NCBI GenBank assembly: GCA_054661495.1
Contig: BAAFSQ010000023.1
Span: 1 to 64,000 of the forward strand
Length of the DNA stretch: 64,000 nt
From: Zygophlyctis sp. KS116
Taxonomy: Eukaryota > Chytridiomycota
Direction: 5' to 3'
This document shows, piece after piece, positions 45,568-57,651 of this stretch. Position numbers and translations under genes: made by a program. The stretch's first letter is position 1, and the number at the start of each line of letters is the position of its first letter. The notes under the pieces are model-generated. The model was not told where the DNA came from. It was given only the letters and a program-made list of their open reading frames with translations, and made no database searches.

Positions 45568-47085
45568 ATGTCAGCGGCAACTGTTGCGACTAAATCGACT
45601 TCACAGGCCTCTGGTGACTTCAAAAAGAGTAAATATGAACATTAACACAATTAGTTACATTGGCAAGTGTTGCTAAAAAGATATTAAATGGTTATGTAGG
45701 ATTTAACAACTTACCAAATCAAATACATCGACGATACGTCAAGAATGGATTTCAGTTTACATTGATGGTCGTTGGTGAATCTGGGCTCGGAAAAACTACT
45801 TTTGTCAATACGCTGTTCAATACCCAAATCTTACCGCCAAAGTCAACTCCTCCAGTCTCTGTTGATGATGTAGCAAAGAAATCAATCTCTGTAGAAGATC
45901 ATGTTCATCGTATGATTATTCTGTCTAACTCTAGATCTGGAAGAAAATGGTGTAAAGTTAAAACTAACTGTCATTGATGTTCCTGGTTTTGGAGATGCTT
46001 TGAATAATGAGGATAGTTGGAGACCTATTCTAGAAAATATTGAAGCTCGTTATGATAATTATATGGAACAAGAGTTTCGTGTGGAGAGAAAGGATATGAA
46101 AGATCCAAGAGTACATGCATGTTTGTACTTTATCTCTCCAAGTGGACATTCGTAACTAGATTTATTTAAAATTATAGATTGTCAACTTTGGATGTTGAAT
46201 TTATGAAGAATTTAGGCTCAAGAGTTAATATTATTCCAGTTATTGGAAAGGCTGATACATTGACTGAAGAGGAATTGACAGGATTTAAATCTAGGGTATT
46301 TTGCTTTCAAAATTGATAAAAATTTAGATATTGGATGATATTGCGGCTAATAAAATTGAAATCTTTCAGCCAGTTACTCATAGTGTAGATGATATTTCTA
46401 CTCAAGAAGAAAATATGGAAATTATGGTAATTAATTTATTTTGACAAATTATAGTCTAAAATTCCTTTTGCTGTTGTTGGATCAACTACTTTTTATGAAG
46501 TTGATGGTAAAAAGGTTCGAGGGAGAAAATATCCTTGGGGAGTGATTCAAGTAGATAATGAAGAACACTGTGATTTTATAAAGGTTCGACAGCTTCTAAT
46601 CCGGTAAGATGGTTGAAATTAATTAATATAGTTCCTACATGGAAGAACTTCGTGAGCACACAAATAAGGTTCTTTATGAGGCTTATCGTGCTTCCAAGAT
46701 AAATGAAAGTGGAGGAATAACTGGATTGCTTACTTCTTCTGGAGATACGTGAGTTTTCAGTATTATAATTATTAGGAATACTTTGGCTCGTTTAGAGCAA
46801 AGTAAACTTGTTCACGATCAGAAAATGGCTAAAATGGAAGCCGAAATGCGTTCAGTCTTTCAACAAAAGGTTTCTGAAAAGGAAGCAAAGCTCAAACAGT
46901 CAGAATCTGAGGTAAAATAATTTTTTTACTCAAATCAGCTTTATGCACGTCACAAAGAAATGAAGGAACAGTTGGAAAAGCAACGCTTAGATCTTGAAGA
47001 ACGTATCAGACGTTTGGACTCTCGACCTGGAACACCTTCTAGACAAGGCGGCTCATGGAAAAAGGGAAATATTTTTAATAAATGA
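45568..47085 (+). CDS. Septin GTPase
   Basis: Septins form filaments at the membrane at division and branching sites. The protein starts [15 protein letters not shown] at ATG 45568, and eight or so short introns split it. The polybasic region [18 protein letters not shown] precedes G1 (GESGLGKTT), G3 (DVPGFGD) and G4 (GKAD), then the septin unique element ([23 protein letters not shown]). The C-terminal coiled coil is [19 protein letters not shown]... and ends GNIFNK. Domain order and length are normal. The subgroup (CDC3, CDC11, CDC12 or CDC10) was not decided, although the C-terminal coiled coil argues against CDC10. Confidence 0.94.
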
Positions 47086-47170
47086 TACGATTATAATTCT
47101 CTTTTACAAAAAGTTAATTGTCAAGATTGATCAAAAGTTTTATTTACAATAAATAAATATATATCTATAT

Positions 47171-47682
47171 CTAATGATCATGGATAAACTGAAATATGAC
47201 CTCGTCAGAAATATTTGATTGTCCATTACTAATTTGAGGGATATTTTCTATGTCCCAATTTGATGCAAAGTACGACTTGTGGTAATCCTCGTTATACATA
47301 TTATTAGGTTCCGATATTGGAGGATGGAAGACACCAATTGGTGCTTTATTTTGGATATAATCAGGACAAAACATTGGTGATTGTTGCGATGTCGACAATT
47401 TCGACGGCTGAGTCGGTAATGCATCGTGATAACAAGACAAATGCGCAGATATTTGCCGCATAGAATAGTCCTCAAGACCCAAGGCAACTTTAATTATTGC
47501 AAGTGAAAGACGTCTTTTAAGGCGAGACGCCATCTAAGAGTTGGCACAGTTCAAATTACCTGAGATATTTGCGGCTTCTGTAGCACACGTTGAGTCGCCT
47601 TGTAATTTCTATAGTATGTAGGATCTAGGACAGACTCATCTATTCGCATTTGTCTTTTCGGAACCTCCGTCTTGATTTTCAT
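47171..47682 (-). CDS. Hypothetical protein with a RLKRRLSLA helix, possible Whi5/Nrm1-like
   Basis: Exon 1 (MKIKTEVPKRQMRIDESV) from ATG 47682 is joined by a short intron near 47555 to exon 2, giving about 160 residues. The junction region reads MASRLKRRLSLAIIKVALG. This pattern (RLxxRLxLAxxKV) resembles the short motif through which fungal Whi5/Nrm1 proteins bind G1/S transcription factors, but the rest is not recognisable. The remainder is Ser/Pro/Asn-rich and probably disordered. The gene starts 21 nt after the stop of mitochondrial uS4 on the same strand. Confidence 0.55.
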
Positions 47683-47703
47683 TTCTCGGGTTTTTTATTA
47701 TTT

Positions 47704-48677
47704 TTAAGATTTGCCAAAACTAACCATTGCTTGTTTACTCTTAGCCTTTTGAATCGATTCTTGCTTCATTTCTCTACGTAATATTCTATCAAACTTTGGT
47801 TTTAATCTAACCAATTGTCCATTGATTCTAAGGGGTATTTTTGATCTAATCTTTTTTCTCTTCTTTGCAATGTCTGCATACCAATCATGAACTAATTGAT
47901 GCCATGATGGCGGAAATGGAGATGGTATTTCTACATAGCCGGGTTGTGGAAGAGGAGATCTAAGAAAAACAGTCGAACATGTTGCATAATCAACGTGCAA
48001 ATATGCAGGAGTAAACATCCATGGTGACATTCCCCTTAAAGGTCTAAATTTCATCATTTCATCATTCACAAAAGTCTTGCCCTTCTTCTTACTCTCCTGT
48101 TTGTCATCCTCTTTAATTGTTTTTGCTTTAGTACTCTTTCCTTTTTGTGCATCATCATTGGCTGAAACCAATGTCGGAATAATACGAGGATTCACAGTGA
48201 TCATATCTCCATCTTCTAACCGCCATCCAGGATATCGACACTAGAGAGATTAAAATAAATTCTTACAGGTAAACCATTCACAGTTACTTGACCCATTACT
48301 ACTGCTCTTCTAGCACCAAAAATGCTTTTTGCGAAATGAGATCTAAAAACTACAGTGTCCAATCTACGTTCAATTTCCGCAAATGTAAGGGATTGCATTG
48401 GAGGAACCTTTTCCATATTTTCTCTAGAGAGCTTTTGCGTCGGTAGTTGTGTTTTGAAATGACGTTCCATAAATTGTCTGATAAGAACAAGAGGGAAATG
48501 ATAAGCCCTTAAAACTTTTTTTGCTTTCCATCTTTGCTGATAAACAGTCATCTTTGATAAATTAAGCAGATTCAATTGAGAGAGATTATAAGTATTTTTC
48601 ACATCCCAGGACATGCGGATGAGTCCTTTAGTCGATGCATAAGGATCAGCAATTCCAACTCTCCAATTTCTTGGCAT
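47704..48677 (-). CDS. Mitochondrial small ribosomal subunit protein uS4m (NAM9)
   Basis: The start MPRNWRVGIADPYAS (ATG 48677) and the NLSKMTVYQQRWKAKKVLRAYH block match mitochondrial uS4. The S4 domain follows (IERRLDTVVFRSHFAKSIFGARRAVVMGQVTVNGLP), then, after a 26-nt intron near 48245, CRYPGWRLEDGDMITVNPR. The C-terminal extension has MFTPAYLHVDYATCSTVFLRSP and a basic tail ending SFGKS. It is a primary-binding protein of the small subunit rRNA. It lies 76 nt downstream of IFT81 and just upstream of the unknown gene, all on the minus strand. Confidence 0.93.
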
Positions 48678-48753
48678 TTTTCTATCCACCCTTTACCTGC
48701 GGGCAAACCCTCAAATATCATAAAACCCTTGAAAAGTAAACAATGATATTAAC

Positions 48754-51057
48754 TCAAAGAACCAGCAAATCAGCATTTCCACCACTTGTAGGATTAATAA
48801 GAACAGCTTCTTCCTTGTTTCTATTGAAATAATCCTGATTTATCAAAACTTTAAGTTTTAATAATTTCTTCAAGTCATCAAACATTTTGCACTGAGCTAG
48901 ATTTCTATCGTGAGAATTTTTGACTTGTTTCTGGGTTTCTTTGAGATTTCTTGTCGCATGCTCAGCGTCCAATATTTTTTTTCTATAGAGATCATGGTAG
49001 CTTTTAAAGCCCCGGGATGCCTGTATAGATTCTAAATTAGAATCTGATGAGTTGACATATGTTTTCATTTCATTCAAGACTAGAAATTAAAAATAAATAA
49101 ATTATACCCCTATCTTGTGCCGCATCAATTAGACCAAGAGCTTGCTGCAAATAACTGTATCTACTTTGTTCATTTAATATATCTTGTTGGTATGATTTAA
49201 CTTCTTGTTCCAGCTGAAGAGATTCTCCATCGATTCCTGAAATAGCAATATCGTAAAGTCGCTTTTTTTCTAGATACTTTGACTCTAATTCTTGGTTTTC
49301 TTGTCGAACTTGTCGAAGTTCTTGAATTACAGGAGCCAATTTAGCCTTTTTCTGTTCAATAGTGCCTACAAGTTCAGACACTATTCTTGAAATTTCTGCC
49401 AGTGTTTTTCCTTTTGCATCATCTACTCTTTCTTTCTTTTCTGACACTTTTTCCAACGTTTCTTTTGCTTCATGAAATCCAACTATTCCCATTTTCTTTT
49501 CAAATTTCTGTACTAATTTGACAAGATTCTGTTCTTTAGAAGATAATATTTCAATAGTTCTGTTTAAAATAGCCAACTCTGTCGATATACTTGTAAGTTC
49601 ACCTTTCTTGAGTTTATAAATATTGGATTTCGCTCTTAACTCATTCACATACTTTTTAAATTCTTCTCCTTTCAACATCTAAACTTTAAGAGACATTTGT
49701 TACCTTTACGACACCACTATTGTTAGAAGCATTTTGTTTATTTTCTAAATCCGCTTGTATTTTGGACAATACCTCTTGCATCTCTGCAAGTTTTGCTGCA
49801 GTTCCGGCCTTTTTTCTGCCAATAATAACTGATTGCTGGCGAAAGAGTGAAAGTTTTGCATCACCACTCCTAAGATGTTAAGTGGCTATCAATGTTTCAT
49901 ACGTATTCATATTCATCCTCTTCTCAGTCATCTTTGCTACTGCTTCATTTGTAGTCTTCAATTGTTTTTCTAAACTTTCTATATCATTTTCTTTTATGTT
50001 GGGTTCCATGACAACCTTTATCAAGTCTTGAAGTTGCACATTTAATTCACTAATAACCTATTTTTACAATATAATTAGATACTGAGGGTAAGTTCTCTGT
50101 TGCTAAATACTTGTTTGTTTTCATATCTTCTTCCATTTTAGCAAAATACGCCTCTGGTCCACCTGTTATAAACAAGGCCTGTTCACTTAGTCGATTATAA
50201 AAACCTTTGTATCTTTTAGAATTTGATTTGAATTAACCCATTTCCTTTCCAGATCCGCCATAAACTTCTTTTGTTCCAGTATCCTCTCAGAAATTTCCAT
50301 TTGATGTTTCTGTTCCAACCGTAAGTTTTTGGCTTTTTGTAGCCATAATTCCTTTTTTGGCTATTAATTTAGTAAAAGTTATAAAATACAAATCCATCAA
50401 CTTTACTCTTAATTTTAGATAATTTAGCAATCAATTGCTGCTTCTCATCTTCCATTTGTTGAATTTCCAATTTTAAATTTGCAGCAGTATTTCCTGTTGG
50501 TCGAACAGATTCCATAAATTTATGCGTTTCCTTAAATTGTGATTGTAATTCCATCACATTTTGATTTAAAGCAACGATATCTTTTATAAAATAATTTAAA
50601 ATTACCTTCATCCTGTTCCAAATCAGGAGGAATTTCACTTAAATGTAAAAACTGATAGAGATAACATCTCTTCTTAAATGTTTCTACATCAGAGAGTAAA
50701 AATACAAGAATTGAAAGAAGTAAATTCTTGTTTCCAGCCAACATTTGTTCTTGAAAGACATTACTATTTTTAATAAACTGCAATATACAAATCATTTGCT
50801 TCTTTAAATTTAAGCATTTGTAAGAAATCAGCCATCCTAATTATAGTGTCTTGAGGATCTTCATAGCGAATATCCACGTTCTTATGCCAACTATTTATAT
50901 TATCTGCATCTAGTACAGCCATGACTTCAGTTATTAATGATATTAGTTGAGGTTGAGTGTAGTCATCATGAAGTTCTATTGAAGATATTATTTTGTTGAA
51001 TGGTGGCTTTGAAAGAGCATTAACAACAGACTTTAATTGCAAAGCAGATACGGACAT
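48754..51057 (-). CDS. IFT81: Intraflagellar transport protein IFT81
   Basis: IFT81 is a core member of the IFT-B train and binds tubulin cargo with its N-terminal calponin-homology domain. The start (MSVSALQLKSVVNALSKPPF, ATG 51057) and LSEIPPDLEQDEGNFKLFYKRY lie in that domain. The rest is long coiled coil with blocks such as QMEDEKQQLIAKLSKIK, GYHEAKETL-like VGFHEAKETLEKV and a C-terminal GFKSYHDLYRKK. About ten short introns are present. Its presence is strong evidence that the organism builds a motile or sensory flagellum at some life stage. The region to the divergent aconitase start is 200 bp. Confidence 0.93.
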
Positions 51058-51208
51058 TTTCTTCAAAAGAAATTCAAAAACGCGATTTCACTCAATGGCG
51101 AATCGCCTGCTTAGAAATTTAAAGATTTATTATGATTGATTTAAATAATAGACTAGATCTCTTTCAAGAGAAGATTGTTTAATTTTTTGTAGGGCCGGTG
51201 AGGGTTGA

Positions 51209-51231
51209 ACGCGAAATCGAAAAAACGCGAA
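51209..51231. promoter_or_regulatory. Two ACGCGAA boxes before aconitase
   Basis: ACGCGAA occurs at 51209-51215 and 51225-51231, within 50 bp of the aconitase ATG at 51258. A related ACGCGA lies at 51080-51085, next to the IFT81 start on the other side. It is the same box (TTCGCGT on the other strand) seen before the SH3-EH, FAS1 and lipase genes. Confidence 0.45.
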
Positions 51232-51257
51232 AACTGTTTTTCTTCAAAAAAGTTAAA

Positions 51258-53738
51258 ATGAATCTGTTTTCTATTTCTCGCCGCAGTCTTGCGTCTTTAG
51301 GCAAAGTTTCCATGTCTCAATTTGAGAAGGAAACTTTTGTAAACTATGAGCGCATTCAAAATAATTTGGCTATTGTCAAGGATCGGTATATTTATCTATT
51401 TTAAATTTTATAGATTGGGGCATCCATTGACTTTGGCAGAGAAGATCATTTATGGGCATTTAGATGATGCAAAAAATCAGGATATTAAACGTGGTTCTTC
51501 TTACCTCAAATTAAGGCCAGATAGAGTTGCTTGTCAAGATGCAACAGCACAAGTAAATCATTTTTAAGAATTAATGTAAGATGGCACTTTTGCAATTTAT
51601 GTCTGCGGGATTACCAACTGTGGCTGTTCCCACGACTGTACATTGTGATCACTTGATTGAAGCTCAAATTGATGGGATAAAGGATTTAGAACGAGCAAAG
51701 AATATGAATAAAGAAGTTTATGATTTCCTCGCTTCTTGTTCGGCAAAGTATGGAATCGGTTTTTGGAAGCCTGGATCTGGTATTATTCATCAGATTATTT
51801 TGGAAAATTATGCTTTTCCAGGTGGTCTAATGATTGGTACTGATTCTCATACTCCAAACGCTGGTGGGCTTGGAATGGCAGCTATTGGTGTTGGTGGAGC
51901 TGATGCTGTAGATGTTATGGCTAATATTCCTTGGGAATTAAAGTGTCCAAAGGTTATTGGTGTAAAGTTGACTGGAAAGCTAAATGGTTGGACTTCTGCT
52001 AAAGGTAAATCTTATAATTCTAATTTTCAAGATGTTATCTTGAAGGTTGCAGGTATTTTGACTGTAAAGGGTGGCACAGGAGCTATAGTCGAATATTTTG
52101 GGCCTGGGGTTGACTCTATTTCATGTACTGGAATGGCAACTATTTGTAATATGGGTGCTGAAATTGGTGCTACTACCTCTGTTTTCCCTTTTAATTCTAG
52201 AATGGCTGATTACTTGCGTGCTACCAATAGACCAGGAATCGCTGCTTCTTCAGAAGCATTTAAGCATAATTTAACCCCTGATGCAGGAGCTAAATATGAT
52301 CAAGTTATTGAAATTGACCTGAACACCCTAGAACCACATATCAATGGACCTTTTACACCAGATTTGGCTACTCCATTAAGTAGTTTCAAGAATGCTGTTG
52401 TTAAAAATGGTTGGCCTGCCGAACTCAAGGTTTTTAAATATTCGTTAATATATTTAGGTTGGTTTGATTGGTTCATGCACAAATTCTTCTTACGAAGACA
52501 TGGCACGTTCAGCATCTCTCGCTGATCAGGCAATTAAAGCCGGTGTCAAGCCTAAAGCAAAATTCACCATCACTCCTGGATCAGAGCAAATTAGAGCGAC
52601 TATTGAAAAGGATGGACAAGCTGCAGTTTTCCGCAAGAGTGGAGGTGTTGTTTTGGCAAATGCTTGTGGTCCATGCATTGGACAATGGGATAGAAAAGAT
52701 GTCCAAAAAGGAGAAAAGAACTCAATTATAACTTCATATAATCGTAATTTCACTGGAAGAAATGATGCCAATCCCGCAACTCATGCGTTCGTTGCCAGTC
52801 CAGAGGTATGCCTTTTTTTTGTAATATAAAGCTGGTAACTGCTATGGTCTTTGCTGGTGATCTTCGATTTAATCCTGTGACTGATACACTCAAAACTGCT
52901 GACGGGAAAGATTTTAAGTTTGAAGCCCCTCATGGAAATGAACTCCCTCCTCGTGGATATGATCCCGGAGAGAATACTTACCAAGCTCCCCCAGCCAATC
53001 GCTCAGCAATTGAAGTTAATGTTGATCCAAAATCCAATAGATTGGAGCTTTTGACGCCTTTCTCAAAGTGGAACGGAAAAGATTATGAAAACATCCCTAT
53101 TCTTATAAAAGTCAAGGGAAAATGTACGACTGATCATATTTCGATGGCCGGCCCTTGGCTAAAGTATCGTGGACATTTGGATAATATTTCAAATAATATG
53201 CTTATTGGTGCTATCAATATTGAAAATGGTAAACCCAATCTAATCAAAAACATTTTGAATGGACAATTCGAACCAGTCCCTAAAACTGCTCGTGCTTACA
53301 AGGCCAAAAATCTTCCTTGGGTAGTCATTGGTGATGAGAATTACGGAGAAGGTTCTTCTCGTGAACATGCCGCTTTAGAAGTTCGCCACTTAGGAGGAGT
53401 TGCTGTGATTGTCAAATCTTTTGCCCGTATTCATGGTAGGAACTTAAATTCTAATTATAGAAACAAATTTGAAGAAACAGGGAATGTTGCCATTGACTTT
53501 TGCTGATCCTAAAGATTATGATAAAATTGATCCCACTGATAAAGTTTCAATCGTTGGTCTAGGATCTTTTGCTCCTGGAAAATCATTGACCTTGAAGGTT
53601 CACAAAGCTAGTGGAAGCTCGATCGACATCAAGGTATGAGACAAATTTGTTATTTATGTTTAGTTGAATCATACCTTTAATGAGGGTCAAATTGATTGGT
53701 TTAAAGCTGGATCTGCTCTCAATAAAATGGCTGCTTGA
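51258..53738 (+). CDS. ACO1: Aconitate hydratase, mitochondrial
   Basis: Aconitase converts citrate to isocitrate in the citric acid cycle using a 4Fe-4S cluster. The start [15 protein letters not shown] (ATG 51258) looks like a mitochondrial leader. The cluster cysteines are in [10 protein letters not shown] and in [11 protein letters not shown]. Other blocks are [38 protein letters not shown] and [17 protein letters not shown]. Exons are joined by introns of 24-30 nt (for example about 51385, 52006, 52440, 52806 and 53435). The C-terminus is [20 protein letters not shown]. Full length. Confidence 0.97.
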
Positions 53739-53816
53739 GTCATTTTTTAAGACGAATGAATTTTCATTGATTTTATTGAGATTCGGAGAAAATTCAGTTC
53801 TCTTTCGCGTCAAGTA

Positions 53817-54853
53817 ATGATCTTCTTTCAGTTATCGATCCTCACTCTGTCATTCTTTAGCATCGCATCTATTAAAGTCCAATTGAATGTGACAGCACCA
53901 GTAGTGTTTGATCTCATCCAATCAAATTCTGATTTAAGCATTTTAAATTCGATGATGGACATGATTCCTGCCTTTAAGAGAAACGTAGCAAACGGGAATT
54001 TTACATTTTTAGCACCCACAGACACGGCATTGAAGGCATTTAATGAATCTAATCCTGATGATTTCGCCATCTTTGAATCTGATTCCAATTTTTTGACCGA
54101 TTTTTTACAGAGTAACATAACTAGCGATCTAATATTTAGGCTTGATAATACGTAATGCTGATATAATTAATGAAAACATTACAAATAGAACGTTTTATCA
54201 GACTGCCTCTGGGTCAACGATCAGAGTTGATGTGAAGGACGGATGGTTTATTGCCGGTACCGGATTTACTAATGGCAACATCACTAATGCTTTTGGAGCG
54301 TCCGATGGTGTTTTAGCTATTATTGACAGTATTATACTGCCTCCTCCATATATTTCTGATGTTGTTAGAAGTTTTTACAACTTTAAACTTCCAGATGGCG
54401 TCAACTTGACTGATTATGCTGATAATATTGACTCATTATATGCGATCACTATGTAAGATTAATCATGATAATCATAGCTTTCTCCCTATTGAAAAAAGTA
54501 TCAATGATACTTTACTTTTGTTGAATTCATCCAGCATTGTGTTATCTCAAGCCTTGATCACGTCTATAATGAATCTTCATATTGTGCCTAAAATCATGTA
54601 TAGTCAAGATTTAGTTTTTGACACGGCTCAAGAGATTACTACAGGTCTTCCAAAAAGCATAATGATAATTAACAATGGATTATCAATGTCTATTGCTGGA
54701 CAGGGCAATAAGGCTCTAGGTCAAGTGGTCGAAATGGATACAATAATCCGAGGAGGAGTAATTCATTGGATAGATACTATATTACTACCAGACTTATCAA
54801 TCTTGTCGAATGACCAGCAAACTGATAAAACCATATTCCCAGATTTCAATTGA
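53817..54853 (+). CDS. Secreted protein with two FAS1 (fasciclin) domains
   Basis: A signal peptide (MIFFQLSILTLSFFSIASI) leads to two FAS1 domains. The first carries GNFTFLAPTDTALKAF and, after a 28-nt intron, DGVLAIIDSIILPP. The second carries VVEMDTIIRGGVIHWIDTILLP. FAS1 domains mediate adhesion at cell surfaces and in cell walls. Several N-glycosylation sequons are present (for example NVT, NFT, NIT, NRT). The tail is short and hydrophilic, with no clear GPI signal. A TTCGCGT box lies at 53804-53810, seven bases before the ATG. Confidence 0.85.
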
Positions 54854-54866
54854 ATAATAACACAAT

Positions 54867-56931
54867 TCAATCTTCATCAGAATATTCACCTTTGACCTTG
54901 CCAACTGCTCCTTGAGATAAATTTTCTGAATTGTCATTCAAAAGAGCATCTCTTTTCTTACACATAGCATCCATCTGCTCTTTCTTTTTGGGATCTGTCC
55001 CCCTTTTAAACTTTTCAGTAAAACATGTTTTAGGAGCTGGTTCAAGTCTTAAAATATCCTGATCATCTTGTTGTAGATCATGATAAAGCAAACTATCCGT
55101 GTTAATATTTTGAGGAGCTTGAGGCTGAATTGAAGCCTGGTTTGTAGATTCAGACTGGCCATTTTTGGATCCAGGATTCCTGGCTTCAGCTGAAACATTT
55201 GCCGGGTTAAGATTCTCTTTTCTACTATTGACTAACAAATTAATATTCATGACAGAAATACCACTAGAATTTTGATCCGTCGAATTTGAGCGATTTTGAT
55301 ACTGAATCATCTTGTTATTAATTTCCAACATTCTCAGCAGCTCCTCATGAGCAATTTTTGCAACATCTTCAATTGCATCAATTTCCTTTGCATGTGAAGT
55401 TGCTGATAAAAACAGCTTAGATCCTATTGATAACTGAGCAATCATTTCATGAACAATAAAAGGAGAAGGCCTTGTTGAAAACTTTGGAATTCCAAAAAAA
55501 GGATTTTCAATGGCCAATTCATAAACCATGGTTCCATATCTTCCCATATTAGAAGGAATACTCAATTTTGGAAGAGACTCTATACACTCTCTTCCAATCG
55601 GACCCTGCCTGTCATCTACACTTTTGCTTCTTTCTCTGCGAGGTCTTCTACGATTATTTCCTCTTGAGCGACTTCGTGACCTAGTTCTAGATCTACGTCT
55701 TCTGTGTCTATGAGATGGTGATCTAGAAAACGACCTATTTCTCCTTGACCGCACAGGTGAACGACTTCTTAAAGGAGGAAAATCATATGAAGGCCCTTGT
55801 CTAGAAAACTGTGGTCTTTCAGATCTAGAACTCCAATCCCCATAATCTTCAAGATCATGCCTACGCTCCATTATTCCCTCTGATTCCCCTTCATTTTTCC
55901 TATCAAAAACCACAACTAAATCTGGTTGTTCAGGCTTAACATTAGAAGAATGAGCATATCCAAAAGGAGAAGCAAAAGAAGAATCAACCACTGGTTGAGT
56001 ATGCCACATATTAGGCCCATTATAGTAAGAAGAGTAATTTTGATCCCTAAAATTCTGATAATTTGAATTTTGAACATCATTATTAAAAGAGTCCCTTGCA
56101 GGAGTATATTGATAATTTGAAAAAGAGTCTTGCCTATTATACGTGTCATTCATAGGTTCATCAAAATTTGGAGTTGGTACATCATTAGAATCATTTACAT
56201 TATGATAACTTTTCTCAGGAGGAAACCTAAAATGTGATTCTTCTTCTCTAGGCCTAATAACTCCTCTATCCTCTTTGTAATTCCTTGTCTCTTGAACCAT
56301 TAAATCTTTAAAACCAGAATCATTTTGAAAATGTTTAACAAACTGTTGATGTAAAACCTTTGGATCAATTTTATAAGCTTGCTTATTTTGAAGACATATT
56401 TTAATTTTATCATCTTGCATTAACCCCATAAAAGCCATTTTTGCTATATTTTCCTTTGCTTGAACTTTTTTAGAAAACTGAATTTCATCTATAAAACTCC
56501 TTCCTGCCACATAACATTCCCCTTTAAAAGGACCTAAAGAATCATTATTAAATCCCTTTATATTAAAATGCGGCATAGGAATCTGTACATCTATTTTTTA
56601 TAAATTTAAAAAACATACTTGTACACAATCCATTCAACTGATTTGTGTAATTTATCAATTTTTCCTTGCAAGAGTCTGTAAAGAATGGATTTCCTTTACT
56701 TTTAAAATAATTCCAAGCCTGACTAGCAACTGATTTTTTAGCTTCATTTTTAGATTTTTCAAAATTCCCATAAAACTTCAATTCATCAATTTCCAGAGTG
56801 CACTTGTAAATATAATTGTAGACAGAGAATTCCTCTTGTTCTTTTCCCTCTGCTTGATTTATAGTCCAGACTGGATGTACGAGACCAGCCTTTTGGCAGT
56901 ACAAGTGCAAAAGAGAAACATAATCTGCCAT
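54867..56931 (-). CDS. Double-stranded RNA-binding protein with RS domain
   Basis: The first dsRBD (DYVSLLHLYCQKAGLVHPVW, YKCTLEIDELKFYG, KNEAKKSVASQAWNYF) is joined by a 28-nt intron to a second dsRBD-like block (NIKGFNNDSLGPFKGECYVAG, KVQAKENIAKMAFMGL). A disordered middle with Asn/Tyr/Ser-rich sequence follows, then an arginine-serine stretch (RSPSHRHRRRRSRTRSRSRS and more). The C-terminal half is helical, with IAQLSIGSKLFLSATSHAKE and FTEKFKRGTDPKKKEQMDAM, ending GEYSDED. RS domains act in nuclear RNA processing, so a splicing-related or editing-related role is inferred. The specific family is not recognised. The convergent FAS1 stop is 13 bp away. Confidence 0.75.
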
Positions 56932-57036
56932 TTTTCCTTGCAGCGTTTTAACTCTATATAAGCTATACTCTTAATACTCTTTATAGCACACAATAACAAG
57001 AAAATTCTATCAAAAAGTGACTGAAATTAATGAAAA

Positions 57037-57651
57037 ATGAGAATTCCAGACACATCACTCCCTCATTCCTTTACAGAATTCATTTGTTATTCAGTATTTA
57101 GACTATGGCATCATAAACCAGGGACTGGATCTCAATTCATTCCTCCAAAAGAATTAAATTCTGATTTTATTAAAATATCTCAACAGTTATTGTACCAAGT
57201 CTCATCTTGGACTCTCTTGCATTTAGCATTGCTATATATAGCAAAATTAAGAGTTGCTCTTCCAAAAACACTAACTTCAACTGGATCTGAATACAAAATT
57301 CTTGTGACTGCTCTAATTCTTTCGTTTAAATTCAATTCTGATAAAAATATTCCAAATAAATACTGGGCCGCTTGGGCAGGTTTAGAGCCTCTAGATACTA
57401 ATATAATGGAAATTGAATTTTTAAGTAGTTTGGATTGTAGACTATGGATAAAACCAAATGAATATGAAATTTGGAAAGATTCAATTTCAGTTTTGTATCA
57501 AGAATATTTACTATACAAGAGAGTCTTGGATTTAGAATCAGATTCTAAATCCAAGACTAACAATTCACTACCTAAATTATCTAGAAAAGGATCAATCAAG
57601 GAAATAGATAATTTACCACCAAAACTTCCAAGATCTAGGACGTGGAAATAG
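57037..57651 (+). CDS. PHO80/PCL-type cyclin
   Basis: A single exon encodes 204 residues. The cyclin-box region contains SWTLLHLALLYIAKLRVALP, GSEYKILVTALILSFKFNSDKNIPNKYWA and GLEPLDTNIMEIEFLSSLDCRLWIKPNEYEIW. This matches the PCL/PHO80 cyclin family that partners the Pho85/CDK5-like kinase. The C-terminus is basic, Ser-rich and probably disordered. The last 17 bases overlap the coding end of the convergent membrane-protein gene. No intron is visible. Confidence 0.85.
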   Translation: MRIPDTSLPHSFTEFICYSVFRLWHHKPGTGSQFIPPKELNSDFIKISQQLLYQVSSWTLLHLALLYIAKLRVALPKTLTSTGSEYKILVTALILSFKFNSDKNIPNKYWAAWAGLEPLDTNIMEIEFLSSLDCRLWIKPNEYEIWKDSISVLYQEYLLYKRVLDLESDSKSKTNNSLPKLSRKGSIKEIDNLPPKLPRSRTWK

